Of a stretch of DNA of 64,000 nt, positions 43,559 through 51,219 are shown one piece after another. The stretch is from G963674835 sp963674835 (GTDB lineage: Bacteria; Planctomycetota; Planctomycetia; Pirellulales; Thermoguttaceae), in assembly GCA_963674835.2 (NCBI GenBank), contig CAXXKC010000003.1:1612001-1676000 (forward strand), given 5' to 3'. Below the pieces are notes generated by a model. That model was not told where the DNA came from and did not search any database. It was given only the letters and a program-made list of their open reading frames with translations. Numbering within the stretch: the stretch's first letter is position 1; every line of letters starts with the position of its first letter. Made by a program: the position numbers and the translations under genes.

Positions 43559-44092
43559 TCAGACAATCAGGGCGATCACAACAGCGGCGAGCATCAGGAC
43601 GCCGACCAAGCTCTTGGACAACGTGCCGAGGAGACGGCCCCAGAAGGCAGCCTTGCCGATCCGCCAGGTGTCGCCCAGCCCACGACCGGCGGTGTGTTCG
43701 CCAAGCATGGCACCAATCAGGGCGCCCACGCCGGCGAAGAGCAAGGCGGCCAGCAGAGATCCGATCAGAGGAATCGGCAGGCCGATGGTCATGCCGATCA
43801 GCGCTCCGAGAATGGAGCCAGCCAAGGCCATAACGGCGCCGCGTCGGGATCCGCCGCTGCGTGCGACGCCGAGGGCTCCGGCGGCCAGTTCGAGCAGTTC
43901 GCCCACCGCGGCGAGGATAACCAGCGCAAGCACGACCGGCCAGCCGAAGTCGGCTCGCGAGGTCGACGGCATAATGTATGCATAGAGTGCGGCGGCCGTG
44001 ACCATGACCCAGTTGCCGGGCAATCCCACCACGGTCATGAGCAGACTGACGAACAGAACCAGGATCAACAGGATCGCCGCGAGGAAGGCCAC
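43559..44092 (-). CDS. DUF456 family membrane protein
   Basis: The protein has about 177 residues if it starts at GTG 44092, which begins the first hydrophobic helix as in relatives. A GTG at 44125 would extend it by 11 residues but places the start inside foldback repeat copy B with no ribosome binding site. There are about four to five helices. The family-typical turn after helix 1 is VGLPGNW, followed by Gly/Ala-rich membrane segments (GSILGALIGMTIGLPIPLIG and GVGALIGAMLGE). Function is unknown across the family. Confidence 0.82.
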   Translation of the reverse strand: MAFLAAILLILVLFVSLLMTVVGLPGNWVMVTAAALYAYIMPSTSRADFGWPVVLALVILAAVGELLELAAGALGVARSGGSRRGAVMALAGSILGALIGMTIGLPIPLIGSLLAALLFAGVGALIGAMLGEHTAGRGLGDTWRIGKAAFWGRLLGTLSKSLVGVLMLAAVVIALIV

Positions 44093-44109
44093 TGGATCGT
44101 TCCCGACGT

Positions 44110-44207
44110 CTAGGGCGTGTCGCACTTAACTGTAGCGTTCGCGGCGGCGTGTTTCTACGGTTCCGAAAGCGAAAAACACGCTACGGTTACGTCGAACGCG
44201 CTCTAAG
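44110..44207. repeat. Foldback dispersed repeat, copy B
   Basis: Inner arms TAACTGTAGCG (44127-44137) and CGCTACGGTTA (44179-44189) differ by one base from perfect pairing. The outer ends CTAGGGCG (44110-44117) and CGCTCTAAG (44199-44207) are imperfect. The central CGCGGCGGCGTGTTTCTACGG is shared with copy A. It lies upstream of the DUF456 gene and downstream of rpiB-tal (both minus strand). Confidence 0.85.
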
Positions 44208-44339
44208 CGGACGGCATCCCGCAGCCGCCGATCGCACGGTCCCATCCTACGCTTCGGTTGGCAGACGAGCAAGACCGGGGCACGCACGAGCTGTTGAACA
44301 AAGTGGAAGAAGGCACGGCGGCCGCGGAGACGGCCAGAT

Positions 44340-45998
44340 TCAGCGAAGTCCGACGCCGTCTTGGCCGTTCGGTCTCTCGGCGTGGAGGTCGACGACGTCG
44401 TTCACGGCAGCGGCCAGCTCAGACTTGAGCGTTTCCATGAGTTGGTCCATCGGCTCGACGAACTTGCGGATGCCCTCGGCCTCCAACTGATCGGTAATCT
44501 CTTGCAGGCTAACGCCCAATTGCTGCAGTTGGTCGAGGACCTGGCGGGCCTGGGGCACGCCTTCTTCCAGCCGGGAGGCCGGGTCGCCGTGGTCGCGATA
44601 GGCGTCGAGCGTTTCCAGCGGCAACGTAGAGATCGTTTCCGGACCGATGAGCGCCTCGACGTATTTGACATCCTTGTAGGCGGGGTTCTTCGTGCTGGTG
44701 CTGGCCCACAACAGGCGCTGGCTGTGCGCGCCTTGTGCCATGAGTTGGCGGAAGCGACTGCCGGTGAAGATCTCCTTGTAGGTCTGGTAGGCAAGCTTGG
44801 CGGACGCGACGGCGACCTGGCCTTGCAAGGATCGGGCGAGCTCGGCGTTGGCGTCGTCGGTCTCGGCCCGTTTCTGGAGGATTGCGTCGGCCAGCGTATC
44901 GATGCGGCTGATGAAGAAACTGGCGACCGACGTGACCGATTCGACGGACATCCCTCGCTTCAGCCGCCATTGGAGACCAGATAGGTAGGCCTCGACGACC
45001 TCGCGGTAACGGTCGAGGCTGAAGAGCAAAGTGACGTTGACGTTGATTCCCTCGAAGATGAGATGCTCGATGGCGGGGAGCACTTCGCGGGTGGCGGGCA
45101 CCTTGACGAGGACGTTGGGGCGATCGACCGTGGACCAAAGGAAGCGGGCTTCGGCAATGGTGCCGTCCGGATCGTGAGCCAAGTGAGGCGAGACTTCGAG
45201 GCTGACGAACCCATCGCGTCCGCCCGATTCGTCGAACGCGGGGCGGAAGAGGTCGGCGGCGGCGCGGATGTCGTCCAACACGAGCGTTGTGTAGGCGTTT
45301 TCAAGCGACGCGCCTTGCACGGCCAACTGGCGGATGGACTCGTCGTACTCGAGACTGCCGGCGATCGCTTTTTCGAGGATGGTCGGATTGGACGTGAGAC
45401 CGCGAAGGCCGTCCTCGCGGATCAGGCGATCGAGATCGCCGGAAGTGATCAGGCGACGGCTAAGGAGGTCGAGCCAGACGCTCTGTCCGAGGGCCTGCAA
45501 TCGGACCAGGGGATTGCTTTTCATGACCGCCCACCTCTCTGCTGCGGCGACCTTCTCCAGCCGCCGGCGATGGCGTTGCGCGCCGGTGAAACGAGCATCG
45601 AGGAAGATGCGCACCAGGTGCCAAGCCAGGTCCCGGCCGACGACGCGTCCGCCCAGGCAGATGACGTTCATATCGTCGTCTTCGACCCCTTGGTGGGCGG
45701 AGAACTTCTCGTGCACCAGCGCAGCACGAATGCCTGGCACCTTGTTGGCAGCAATACAGGCACCGACGCCGCTGCCACAGACGGCCACGCCGCGGTCGAC
45801 TTCGCCGGCGGCGACGGCGCGGGCCATGGGGAGGACGTAGTCGGGGTAGTCGTCGCGGGGATCGAGGACGGGGGCGCCGAAATCGACCACTTCATAGCCG
45901 GTTGAACGAAGGCGACGAACGATCTGCTCCTTCAGTTCGAACCCACCATGGTCCGATGCAATTCCTATCCGCACCGTCGGGCCTCCTGTTTCAGACAT
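44340..45998 (-). CDS. rpiB-tal: Ribose-5-phosphate isomerase B - transaldolase fusion
   Basis: One open frame of 552 residues. Residues 1-156 are a complete RpiB: RIGIASDHGGFELK, the catalytic Cys74 in AVCGSGVGACIAANK, and HEKFSAHQGVEDDDMN. Residues 159-552 are a complete transaldolase: MKSNPLVRLQALGQSVWLD at its start, the GLTSNPTIL motif, and Schiff-base Lys299 in NVLVKVPAT. The two enzymes act in the non-oxidative pentose phosphate pathway. The join has almost no linker. The Met at residue 159 is the natural transaldolase start, and AGAGAGGTGG lies just before it, so the transaldolase may also be made separately. Codon 156 is TGG, one base from TGA. Confidence 0.93.
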   Translation of the reverse strand: MSETGGPTVRIGIASDHGGFELKEQIVRRLRSTGYEVVDFGAPVLDPRDDYPDYVLPMARAVAAGEVDRGVAVCGSGVGACIAANKVPGIRAALVHEKFSAHQGVEDDDMNVICLGGRVVGRDLAWHLVRIFLDARFTGAQRHRRRLEKVAAAERWAVMKSNPLVRLQALGQSVWLDLLSRRLITSGDLDRLIREDGLRGLTSNPTILEKAIAGSLEYDESIRQLAVQGASLENAYTTLVLDDIRAAADLFRPAFDESGGRDGFVSLEVSPHLAHDPDGTIAEARFLWSTVDRPNVLVKVPATREVLPAIEHLIFEGINVNVTLLFSLDRYREVVEAYLSGLQWRLKRGMSVESVTSVASFFISRIDTLADAILQKRAETDDANAELARSLQGQVAVASAKLAYQTYKEIFTGSRFRQLMAQGAHSQRLLWASTSTKNPAYKDVKYVEALIGPETISTLPLETLDAYRDHGDPASRLEEGVPQARQVLDQLQQLGVSLQEITDQLEAEGIRKFVEPMDQLMETLKSELAAAVNDVVDLHAERPNGQDGVGLR

Positions 45999-46037
45999 CG
46001 CTGCTCGGTTCAGCGGTGGTACGCCGACGGGAGCAAC

Positions 46038-46337
46038 TTACGGTGACCTATGCGATTCGCCGTCGGCAGCAGAGCTGACTTCCAGACGGTTGTTCACCTC
46101 CAGGATACCGTTCAAGGAGGCGACAAGAGTTTGAGCCACCTGTTTGAGATGGTACGACGGTACTTCTCCGCGAAGGGTCAAAACGCCTTCGTGATACTCA
46201 CATCGAATCCGGCGCAAGGGCCAGTAGTCGGCATGACGAAGCTTAGCCTCGGCTGCGAATCGAACCGCATCCTCGCGCGCAAGCAGAGGTGACTCGCGGC
46301 CTTCTGAGGGTTGCCGCTGTCCGAAAGGCGATGACAT
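46038..46337 (-). CDS. BON-domain protein
   Basis: The protein has 99 residues. A single BON domain covers residues about 40-90, with the pattern IRCEYHEGVLTLRGEVPSYHLKQVAQ ending in GILEVNNRLEV (read here as pieces). It has no signal peptide, unlike OsmY. BON domains bind membranes or phospholipids and are common in stress proteins. Two dyad symmetries lie upstream (46362-46392 and 46452-46470). A group of small envelope-stress proteins follows at 46.8-49 kb. Confidence 0.82.
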   Translation of the reverse strand: MSSPFGQRQPSEGRESPLLAREDAVRFAAEAKLRHADYWPLRRIRCEYHEGVLTLRGEVPSYHLKQVAQTLVASLNGILEVNNRLEVSSAADGESHRSP

Positions 46338-46361
46338 TGCGATCCTCCCATCTTCGCTGAA

Positions 46362-46392
46362 CGATTATTGATGCCGACGCAGTCAATAATCG
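46362..46392. promoter_or_regulatory. Perfect 10-bp inverted repeat upstream of the BON gene
   Basis: CGATTATTGA (46362-46371) and TCAATAATCG (46383-46392) flank 11 bases. The repeat ends 25 bp before the BON start codon (46337, minus strand) and is AT-rich. It is a candidate operator overlapping the promoter or leader. Confidence 0.5.
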
Positions 46393-46451
46393 CGATTCAT
46401 TCCGGACACCAGCGAAAACGGCTGGAATCCGGAGCCCCGGTTGCCGCTCGA

Positions 46452-46470
46452 CCCGCATTGGCAATGCGGG
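46452..46470. promoter_or_regulatory. Near-gapless palindrome CCCGCATTG-G-CAATGCGGG
   Basis: The arms are 9 bp with one central base, too close to fold well as a hairpin, so a dimeric DNA-binding protein site is more likely. It lies between the divergent BON gene and the small envelope-protein group. Confidence 0.45.
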
Positions 46471-46858
46471 CTTCAATAAGAGCGCCAACTGCCTGCCCCG
46501 ACACGTTCAGTGTAGCTCGCCGACGGAGATTGACCAGGGGGACAAAACCACGGACATTGTACGCCTGACGCGGACCTTGGAACAGCGATCGGGACCCGTC
46601 CTAACCCAACTGAGAGATGCTCCCACTCCTCCTCTTCTCTAGCGAATTGCGCTTTGGAAGACGGGCCTCTCGCTGCGGCGGTCCTTGCAGGTTTGCGTAC
46701 CGGATCGCGTCTTGATACGGGATCTCCCGATACCAGAACCGGGCCGTCTGCCTACACTAGAGGGCGCGGAGGCCAAGGGCAGAACGATTCCAGGAAGGCA
46801 GCGCAAACGAGCAAAGATGCGCAGGAAATCACAACTCGCGTAAGAGAGGAGTCACCGT

Positions 46859-47131
46859 ATGATCTGGAATCTCATCGCGTGGACCGTGTTCGGCCTGGTC
46901 GTCGGGCTCATCGCACGGTTGCTGGTGCCGGGGCGGGATCCGATGGGCTGCTTGGGGACCATCGTGCTGGGGATCATTGGCTCGGTGGTGGGTGGACTGT
47001 TTGTGATGCTTCTGTTCGGCGGCCTCGGCGGCAGTTTTCATCCGGCCGGTTTCCTTGGCGCCGTGATCGGCGGCGTTGTCGTGCTGCTGGTTTGGCGACG
47101 CATTGAGCGGAGACGCCGGTTCGGCCCATGA
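46859..47131 (+). CDS. GlsB/YeaQ/YmgE-type stress membrane protein
   Basis: The protein has 90 residues with AGAGAGGAG shortly upstream. Three hydrophobic helices carry glycine-rich packing (GLVVGLIARLLVPGRDPMG, GIIGSVVGGLF and GAVIGGVVVLLVW). The LVPGRDPMGCLGTIVLGIIG pattern is the family hallmark. The transglycosylase-associated name is historical. Homologs are induced by acid, osmotic or general stress. It is divergent from the BON gene and convergent with five small genes to the right. Confidence 0.92.
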   Translation: MIWNLIAWTVFGLVVGLIARLLVPGRDPMGCLGTIVLGIIGSVVGGLFVMLLFGGLGGSFHPAGFLGAVIGGVVVLLVWRRIERRRRFGP

Positions 47132-47193
47132 TGGGAGGACACGGTTGCGGCCGTCCGGGGCAGTACGCCGCCCGGGTGGGCGCGGACGGGGCT

Positions 47194-47370
47194 CTACCAC
47201 CATCGCAATCGCCAGCCAAGCACGAATCCGATGCCGAACGCCCACAAGGCGACCACGTCGGGGCGCTCGTGGGCGTATTTCGTGAGGTATTGGAAGAGGT
47301 CTTCGGCCGGCCGTTGGCACTGGTTGGTTTGAAGGTCGGCCGTGTCTTGGACTTTCGTGGTGGATTCCAT
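47194..47370 (-). CDS. 58-residue DUF883/ElaB-like anchored protein
   Basis: This short frame runs from ATG 47370 to TAG 47194-47196, with AGGAGA about 8 nt upstream on the minus strand. The N-terminal half is polar. The C-terminal half reads YAHERPDVVALWAFGIGFVLGW, ending in RLRWW. This is the single glycine-zipper helix typical of ElaB/YqjD/DUF883 proteins, which attach to the inner membrane by the C-terminus and can bind ribosomes. It is the last gene of the minus-strand run of small envelope genes. Confidence 0.72.
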   Translation of the reverse strand: MESTTKVQDTADLQTNQCQRPAEDLFQYLTKYAHERPDVVALWAFGIGFVLGWRLRWW

Positions 47371-47424
47371 AGGATCGTCTCCTGTTCGTGCCGGCAGGTC
47401 GTCGAGGACCTGTGTGCGTGGCTG

Positions 47425-47889
47425 TCAATCCTGATCGCGGTGGCGCATTCGGCCGTCGGCGCTGAGACTTTCTTTGAGCCAACGGAGATTCCGGGCCAGT
47501 TCACGACGGGAACGTTCGAACCCGGCCAGACGACCGCGCAGAAGCATGGCGCCGCCGGCGCCGAAACATGCGCTGAGAACCACTCCGATGACCGTGGCCG
47601 TGAGAAATCCGGCCCAAAGCGGCCAGCCTTTGCCTTCGACGAAAGCGTAGGCGATGGCCATGAGCAGGACGGGAAAGCTGCCGGCCAGCAATCCGCAGGC
47701 GACGACCAGCAACACGGCGACACCGGTGGCCCGGCGGGCGGCCTGCTTGAGGTCAATCACCAGCAGGCGGCTCTGGAGCTCGCTCAGGGTGATGATGTCG
47801 CGGATGTATTGGCTGACGCTGCGTGCGAAGACTTTCGCAGGCCCTTCGGGCGAGCCGTTTTTTGGTTCTACCGGCGTTTGACCAGCCAT
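47425..47889 (-). CDS. Phage holin superfamily III / DUF1469-type membrane protein
   Basis: The protein has 154 residues. A polar N-terminus with an amphipathic segment (SVSQYIRDIITLSELQSRLLVIDLK) is followed by two hydrophobic helices and a basic tail. This arrangement matches the holin-X/YqjE group, which despite the name is chromosomal and usually found with YqjD-like proteins, as here. Its start overlaps the upstream gene by 22 bp. Confidence 0.82.
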   Translation of the reverse strand: MAGQTPVEPKNGSPEGPAKVFARSVSQYIRDIITLSELQSRLLVIDLKQAARRATGVAVLLVVACGLLAGSFPVLLMAIAYAFVEGKGWPLWAGFLTATVIGVVLSACFGAGGAMLLRGRLAGFERSRRELARNLRWLKESLSADGRMRHRDQD

Positions 47890-48083
47890 CCCAGCACTAC
47901 TCCGGCTGCTAGAGCGACCCCGAGACTGGCCGCAGGATTATCGGCAACGACCGACTTCAGCCGGCCGTTCCAGTGTTGGAACTGGGACCGCGCTGTTTGC
48001 CGGATCCGGCGTCCGGACGTGCGGGCCATTTGCTGGGCTCGTTGGGCAGCCATCGAGCCGTAGCCGAAAAAGGGTCTTTCCAT
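47868..48083 (-). CDS. DUF883-like small membrane-anchored protein
   Basis: The protein has 71 residues. A basic, helical N-terminus (AAQRAQQMARTSGRRIRQTARSQ) precedes a C-terminal glycine-zipper helix ASLGVALAAGVVLGWLVKRR, the classic YqjD/ElaB end. A Shine-Dalgarno-like GGAGGA lies upstream on the minus strand. It overlaps the holin-like gene by 22 bp, indicating co-expression. Confidence 0.75.
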   Translation of the reverse strand: MERPFFGYGSMAAQRAQQMARTSGRRIRQTARSQFQHWNGRLKSVVADNPAASLGVALAAGVVLGWLVKRR

Positions 48084-48143
48084 GAATCGTTCCTCCTGTG
48101 TAGACGTGTCGGTTCTGACAAGGTGTCAGCGGCATTGCGCTGT

Positions 48144-48593
48144 TCATGGGTCGTATTGATCGCCTTGAGGCAAGCGGGAACCAGCATCGCCGTGGCGCGA
48201 GCGGAGGGCACGGGACGCCATTTTAGCGACCGATTGCTCGGCATAGCTGACAAGTCGGCGTGCTAGCATTCCAGCCAAGAGGGAGACGACCGATCCGGCC
48301 AGACCGCCGCGACTGCGGATTTCGGGCTCGGGCTTGACGAGCCATCGTTTGTGTTTGGCCGATTCGGCCAGCGATTGGGCGTTGGGTTGGGTGGTTTGGA
48401 GGCGAGCAGGGACGACCAAGTATCCCACGGCAAGCACGGCGCCGAGGCACAGCCACGGGTAGGTCTTCATGTAGTAGTGCCAGTCGGACATGACCCGCGC
48501 GCTACCGACGATTTCGCCCATCTCTTCGTTCAGGTTGCAGCGTACGCAAGTCATCTGCTGCTGGATGTCCTCGGCCTGGCGGGAGTAGCTCAC
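48144..48593 (-). CDS. Small membrane protein of the envelope-stress group
   Basis: The protein has 149 residues. The N-terminal part is helical and holds CVRC; a first hydrophobic helix follows at about 48-62 (WLCLGAVLAVGYLVVPAR) and a second near 100-112 (GSVVSLLAGMLARRLV). The basic C-terminal tail is probably cytosolic. The layout resembles DUF3618/YqjD-type proteins but the similarity is loose. It lies between the CsbD-like and DUF883-like genes on the same strand. Confidence 0.7.
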   Translation of the reverse strand: MSYSRQAEDIQQQMTCVRCNLNEEMGEIVGSARVMSDWHYYMKTYPWLCLGAVLAVGYLVVPARLQTTQPNAQSLAESAKHKRWLVKPEPEIRSRGGLAGSVVSLLAGMLARRLVSYAEQSVAKMASRALRSRHGDAGSRLPQGDQYDP

Positions 48594-48637
48594 AGCGATC
48601 TCCTGTGGTTGGCTGTCGTCGGGTGGCAGGCGGCAGG

Positions 48638-49057
48638 TCAGCGCGAGCGGATCGTGAAGGCCACGAACAGGCCGGTGACCATACCGATTCCGAAGGCGGC
48701 CAGCAGCGACTCGACGGGGCGCCGCTGCACCAATTGGCCGGCTTGGTTGCAGCGGGCGGCCACACCATCGGCCAGATTGCGGGAGGCGTCGTGGACGGAA
48801 TCGCTTAGCTGAGAGACACAGCGGTTGATTTGTTTGTTCCAGCGGCGGGAAACGTCGGCGCAGGAGCAGGTGATCTCACCGAGGTACGCGCGAATGGCCT
48901 CCTGGCTCTCGCCGGTTTCGCGTTGGATGGTGCCGATCAGCTCGTCGAGATTGCCCGAATACTGTTGGAGGAAATCGTCGCGGAGTTGGCCCCATTTGGA
49001 GCGGATCTTCTCGCGAATTTCCTGCCAGCTGCCAGAAAGGACTTCTTCGTTGATCAT
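48638..49057 (-). CDS. CsbD-like protein with C-terminal glycine-zipper anchor
   Basis: The protein has 139 residues from ATG 49057, supported by AAGGAG 8 nt upstream on the minus strand; the frame is open 11 codons further. The N-terminus WQEIREKIRSKWGQLRDDFL resembles the CsbD general-stress domain, followed by an amphipathic helical region. The C-terminus VESLLAAFGIGMVTGLFVAF is a membrane anchor as in ElaB/YqjD. It is the first gene of the five-gene minus-strand run. Combining CsbD with a DUF883-type anchor suggests a membrane-tethered stress protein (inference). Confidence 0.75.
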   Translation of the reverse strand: MINEEVLSGSWQEIREKIRSKWGQLRDDFLQQYSGNLDELIGTIQRETGESQEAIRAYLGEITCSCADVSRRWNKQINRCVSQLSDSVHDASRNLADGVAARCNQAGQLVQRRPVESLLAAFGIGMVTGLFVAFTIRSR

Positions 49058-49364
49058 TTCTTGGCTCCTTGTGTACGGGAGTTGGTGCAATGGCTGCCCC
49101 GTGGGCTTCGATGTCTACGGCATCGAGCGATTGATCTCTAATTTCGGCCCCCTGGGGTGCGTGGAACGAATGCCACGCGGGGCTTATTCCTCGGCGCGCG
49201 GCGCAGCGAGCCAACGGAGGCGCCCGACCACCGCCCCGTTTGAACCCGGGATACAAGAGATTGCAAACCGTGTGCCGAAGCGGGGGGCGCCGTTTCCTTC
49301 CGGACCAAGTGTCTGAGGAGGACAGGTTGTCGTGCAAGTGCGTCAATTTGTGGGAGGGCAAGGC
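49058..49364. other. 307-bp intergenic region
   Basis: No gene is supported. It should contain the promoter of the CsbD-led run; no clear -35/-10 pair was found. A tRNA-like GGGTTCAAAC on the minus strand was examined and rejected. Confidence 0.4.
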
Positions 49365-50054
49365 TCAGGGCCGCTGGGCAAGGACGATCTCGACGGGCAC
49401 CCACATGTCTTCGATGGAGGAGTCGCGGATTTCAAATCCGACGGCTTCGAGAGCGCGGCCGACATAGATGGGACGGCAGTCCATTAGATTGGGGAAATGG
49501 CGATGGGTCCACTCGTAGGCGCGGTAGACGAGGCCGTGTTTTCCCAGTTTGGAGATGCCCACGATGACGATCCGCCCGCCGGGACGAAGGACGCGGAAGC
49601 ACTCGGCGAGGACGACGGGAATGGCGGGCGTGTCGAACGACTCGAGCGTGAAGCTCATGGTGACGGCGTCTAACGATGCGGCCTCGCAGGGCAGATGTTC
49701 GGCATCGCCGCAAACCACCTCGGTGCGGTCCGACAGTCCGGCCTCGTGGAGGACCTGTTGGCTCAGTTGGACCATTTGATCGGAGATGTCGATGCCAGAG
49801 ACTTTGCCGGACGGCCCGACGGCACGGGCCAACTCGACGAGCATATGGCCGGTGCCACAACCGATCTCGAGGATCTTCTCCCCTTGTTGAGGCGCGAGCT
49901 TGGCGAGACCGATTTGGCGCATCGGTCCCTCGGAGCGTTCGGACAGCAGGTCGTAGACTTTGGCGATCTTGTTGTAATAGGACCGGGTTTCCTCCTTGGA
50001 CTGAAGCACTCGCTGCACGTCGGGTTCGTAATCGAGGGGGCTCGTCTCGGTCAT
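49365..50054 (-). CDS. Class I SAM-dependent methyltransferase (UbiE-like)
   Basis: The protein has 229 residues. SAM-binding motif I is ILEIGCGTGHMLVELA, followed by SGIDISDQMVQLSQ (acidic ribose-binding Asp), the adenine-loop motif VVCGDAEHLPCE and the LRPGGRIVIVG strand. The YYNKIAKVYDLLSE lead-in is typical of UbiE/MenG and small-molecule methyltransferases. The substrate is unknown. It stands alone between the stress group and a divergent phosphoesterase. Confidence 0.88.
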   Translation of the reverse strand: MTETSPLDYEPDVQRVLQSKEETRSYYNKIAKVYDLLSERSEGPMRQIGLAKLAPQQGEKILEIGCGTGHMLVELARAVGPSGKVSGIDISDQMVQLSQQVLHEAGLSDRTEVVCGDAEHLPCEAASLDAVTMSFTLESFDTPAIPVVLAECFRVLRPGGRIVIVGISKLGKHGLVYRAYEWTHRHFPNLMDCRPIYVGRALEAVGFEIRDSSIEDMWVPVEIVLAQRP

Positions 50055-50237
50055 GGCGGTGTTCCTTTCCTGAGAAGGGGGACTGCCGGGACTTCCTGGG
50101 GAGAATACTCCTCAGCTCTGGCTAAGGCAATCCCCGGCGGTTGAACCGTGCGCGGTGCCGGACTATAACGGCATGGGTGGGGGTCTGAGTTTTGGGGAGG
50201 CCGCCGGTGTGCTCGATCAAGTTTGGAAACGACAATT

Positions 50238-51113
50238 ATGCATCGCCATTACCGAATCGCGGTTGAAAGTGTTTGTATGGCCGCGATCCTTCTGGGACTG
50301 CTGGGCCGCAGGGGTGAGTCGTCCGAGCCAGAGGATGCGAGGTTTTCGTTCGGCGTGATCGCTGATATTCAGCATGCGGACAAGGCGAATGTGGGGACGC
50401 GACATTACCGGGAATCGCTGGATCTGCTCAAGAAGTGCGTCGCGGACCTCGGGCAGCGCAAGCTGTCATTTGTGATCGAGTTGGGCGATATCGTAGATGG
50501 CAATGAGACGCTCGATCGGACTCAGGCGGACCTGAATCGGGTGCTGAGCGTTCTCGATCCGTTGGCGGGAAAGCTACATCATGTGCTGGGGAACCACTGC
50601 ATGAATGCCGGCCGTGAATACGTGTTGAAGCGATACGGGCTGGAGCGGGGCTACTACGATTTCGTGCCGCAGGGCATCAAGGGCTGGCGAATGGTCGTTC
50701 TGGACGGGAATGACGCAGGGTATGGTGTGATCGGTCGCGAACAGCTTGACTGGCTGCGCCGGACTTTGGCTAGAGCGGAAGCGCAGGGAGAGCGGGTGTT
50801 GTTGTTCTGTCACTTTGCGGTGGCGCAGGAGGCGGCCGCACACCATCGTCTGAACCAGCCCGAGCCACTGAAGCAGATCCTAGCGGAATCGCCATGCGTG
50901 GTGGCCTACCTGGCCGGTCACGACCATCAGGGCGGCTATGCAGAGAAGGATGGCCTGTACCATGTAACGGTGCAGGCAATGGTCGATGCGTCGGCAAAGA
51001 ACGCTTTTGGGGTCGTCCATGTGTACGACGATCGCCTGGTGCTGGAAGGAATTGGGGACGTGCCCAGCCGGACGATGAAGCTCCGTGCGGCGGCGCAGAA
51101 GAAGGCAGGTTAG
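50238..51113 (+). CDS. Metallophosphoesterase, ADP-ribose/CDP-alcohol diphosphatase-like
   Basis: The protein has 291 residues from ATG 50238; a TTG at 50223 would add five residues. An N-terminal hydrophobic stretch (VCMAAILLGLLG) suggests export. The calcineurin-fold metal motifs are in order: FGVIADIQHAD, LGDIVDGN, LGNHCMN, FCHFAVAQE and AGHDHQGG. The DIQ.AD start with RHYRESL closely resembles Mn2+-dependent ADP-ribose/CDP-alcohol diphosphatases (ADPRM). The TAG stop (51111-51113) is the left end of foldback repeat copy C. Confidence 0.87.
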   Translation: MHRHYRIAVESVCMAAILLGLLGRRGESSEPEDARFSFGVIADIQHADKANVGTRHYRESLDLLKKCVADLGQRKLSFVIELGDIVDGNETLDRTQADLNRVLSVLDPLAGKLHHVLGNHCMNAGREYVLKRYGLERGYYDFVPQGIKGWRMVVLDGNDAGYGVIGREQLDWLRRTLARAEAQGERVLLFCHFAVAQEAAAHHRLNQPEPLKQILAESPCVVAYLAGHDHQGGYAEKDGLYHVTVQAMVDASAKNAFGVVHVYDDRLVLEGIGDVPSRTMKLRAAAQKKAG

Positions 51114-51206
51114 TGCGAGTCGCACTTGCCTGTGGCGTTCCCGGCGGTGTGTTTCTTCAGTTCCGAAAGCGATTCACACGCTTCGCTGGTGTGAAATGCG
51201 CTTGAG
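51110..51206. repeat. Foldback dispersed repeat, copy C (diverged)
   Basis: It shares with copies A and B the GTCGCACTT block, TGTGGCGTTC, GGCGGTGTGTTTCTTC, TTCCGAAAGCGA and a right end with CACACGCTTCG. The left end TTAGTGCG provides the TAG stop of the upstream phosphoesterase. The inner arms are degenerate. Like copy A, it sits between convergent genes. Confidence 0.7.
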
Positions 51207-51219
51207 TTGGAGACCGCTA

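Larger units (their letters stand above)
46338..46858. other. 521-bp divergent intergenic region
   Basis: No gene is supported. It contains two strong dyads (entered separately) and a third, shorter dyad CGGGATCTCCCG at 46718-46729. It should hold promoters for the divergent BON and GlsB/YeaQ genes. Confidence 0.45.

Noticed and set aside
47425..47889. Holin-like protein as evidence of a prophage
   Set aside because: No phage structural, lysis or integrase gene is nearby. This holin III type is a normal chromosomal partner of YqjD/ElaB proteins.
49058..49364. tRNA-like GGGTTCAAAC T-loop string on the minus strand near 49237
   Set aside because: The flanking bases do not form a five-pair T stem, and no acceptor, D or anticodon arm can be laid out around it.
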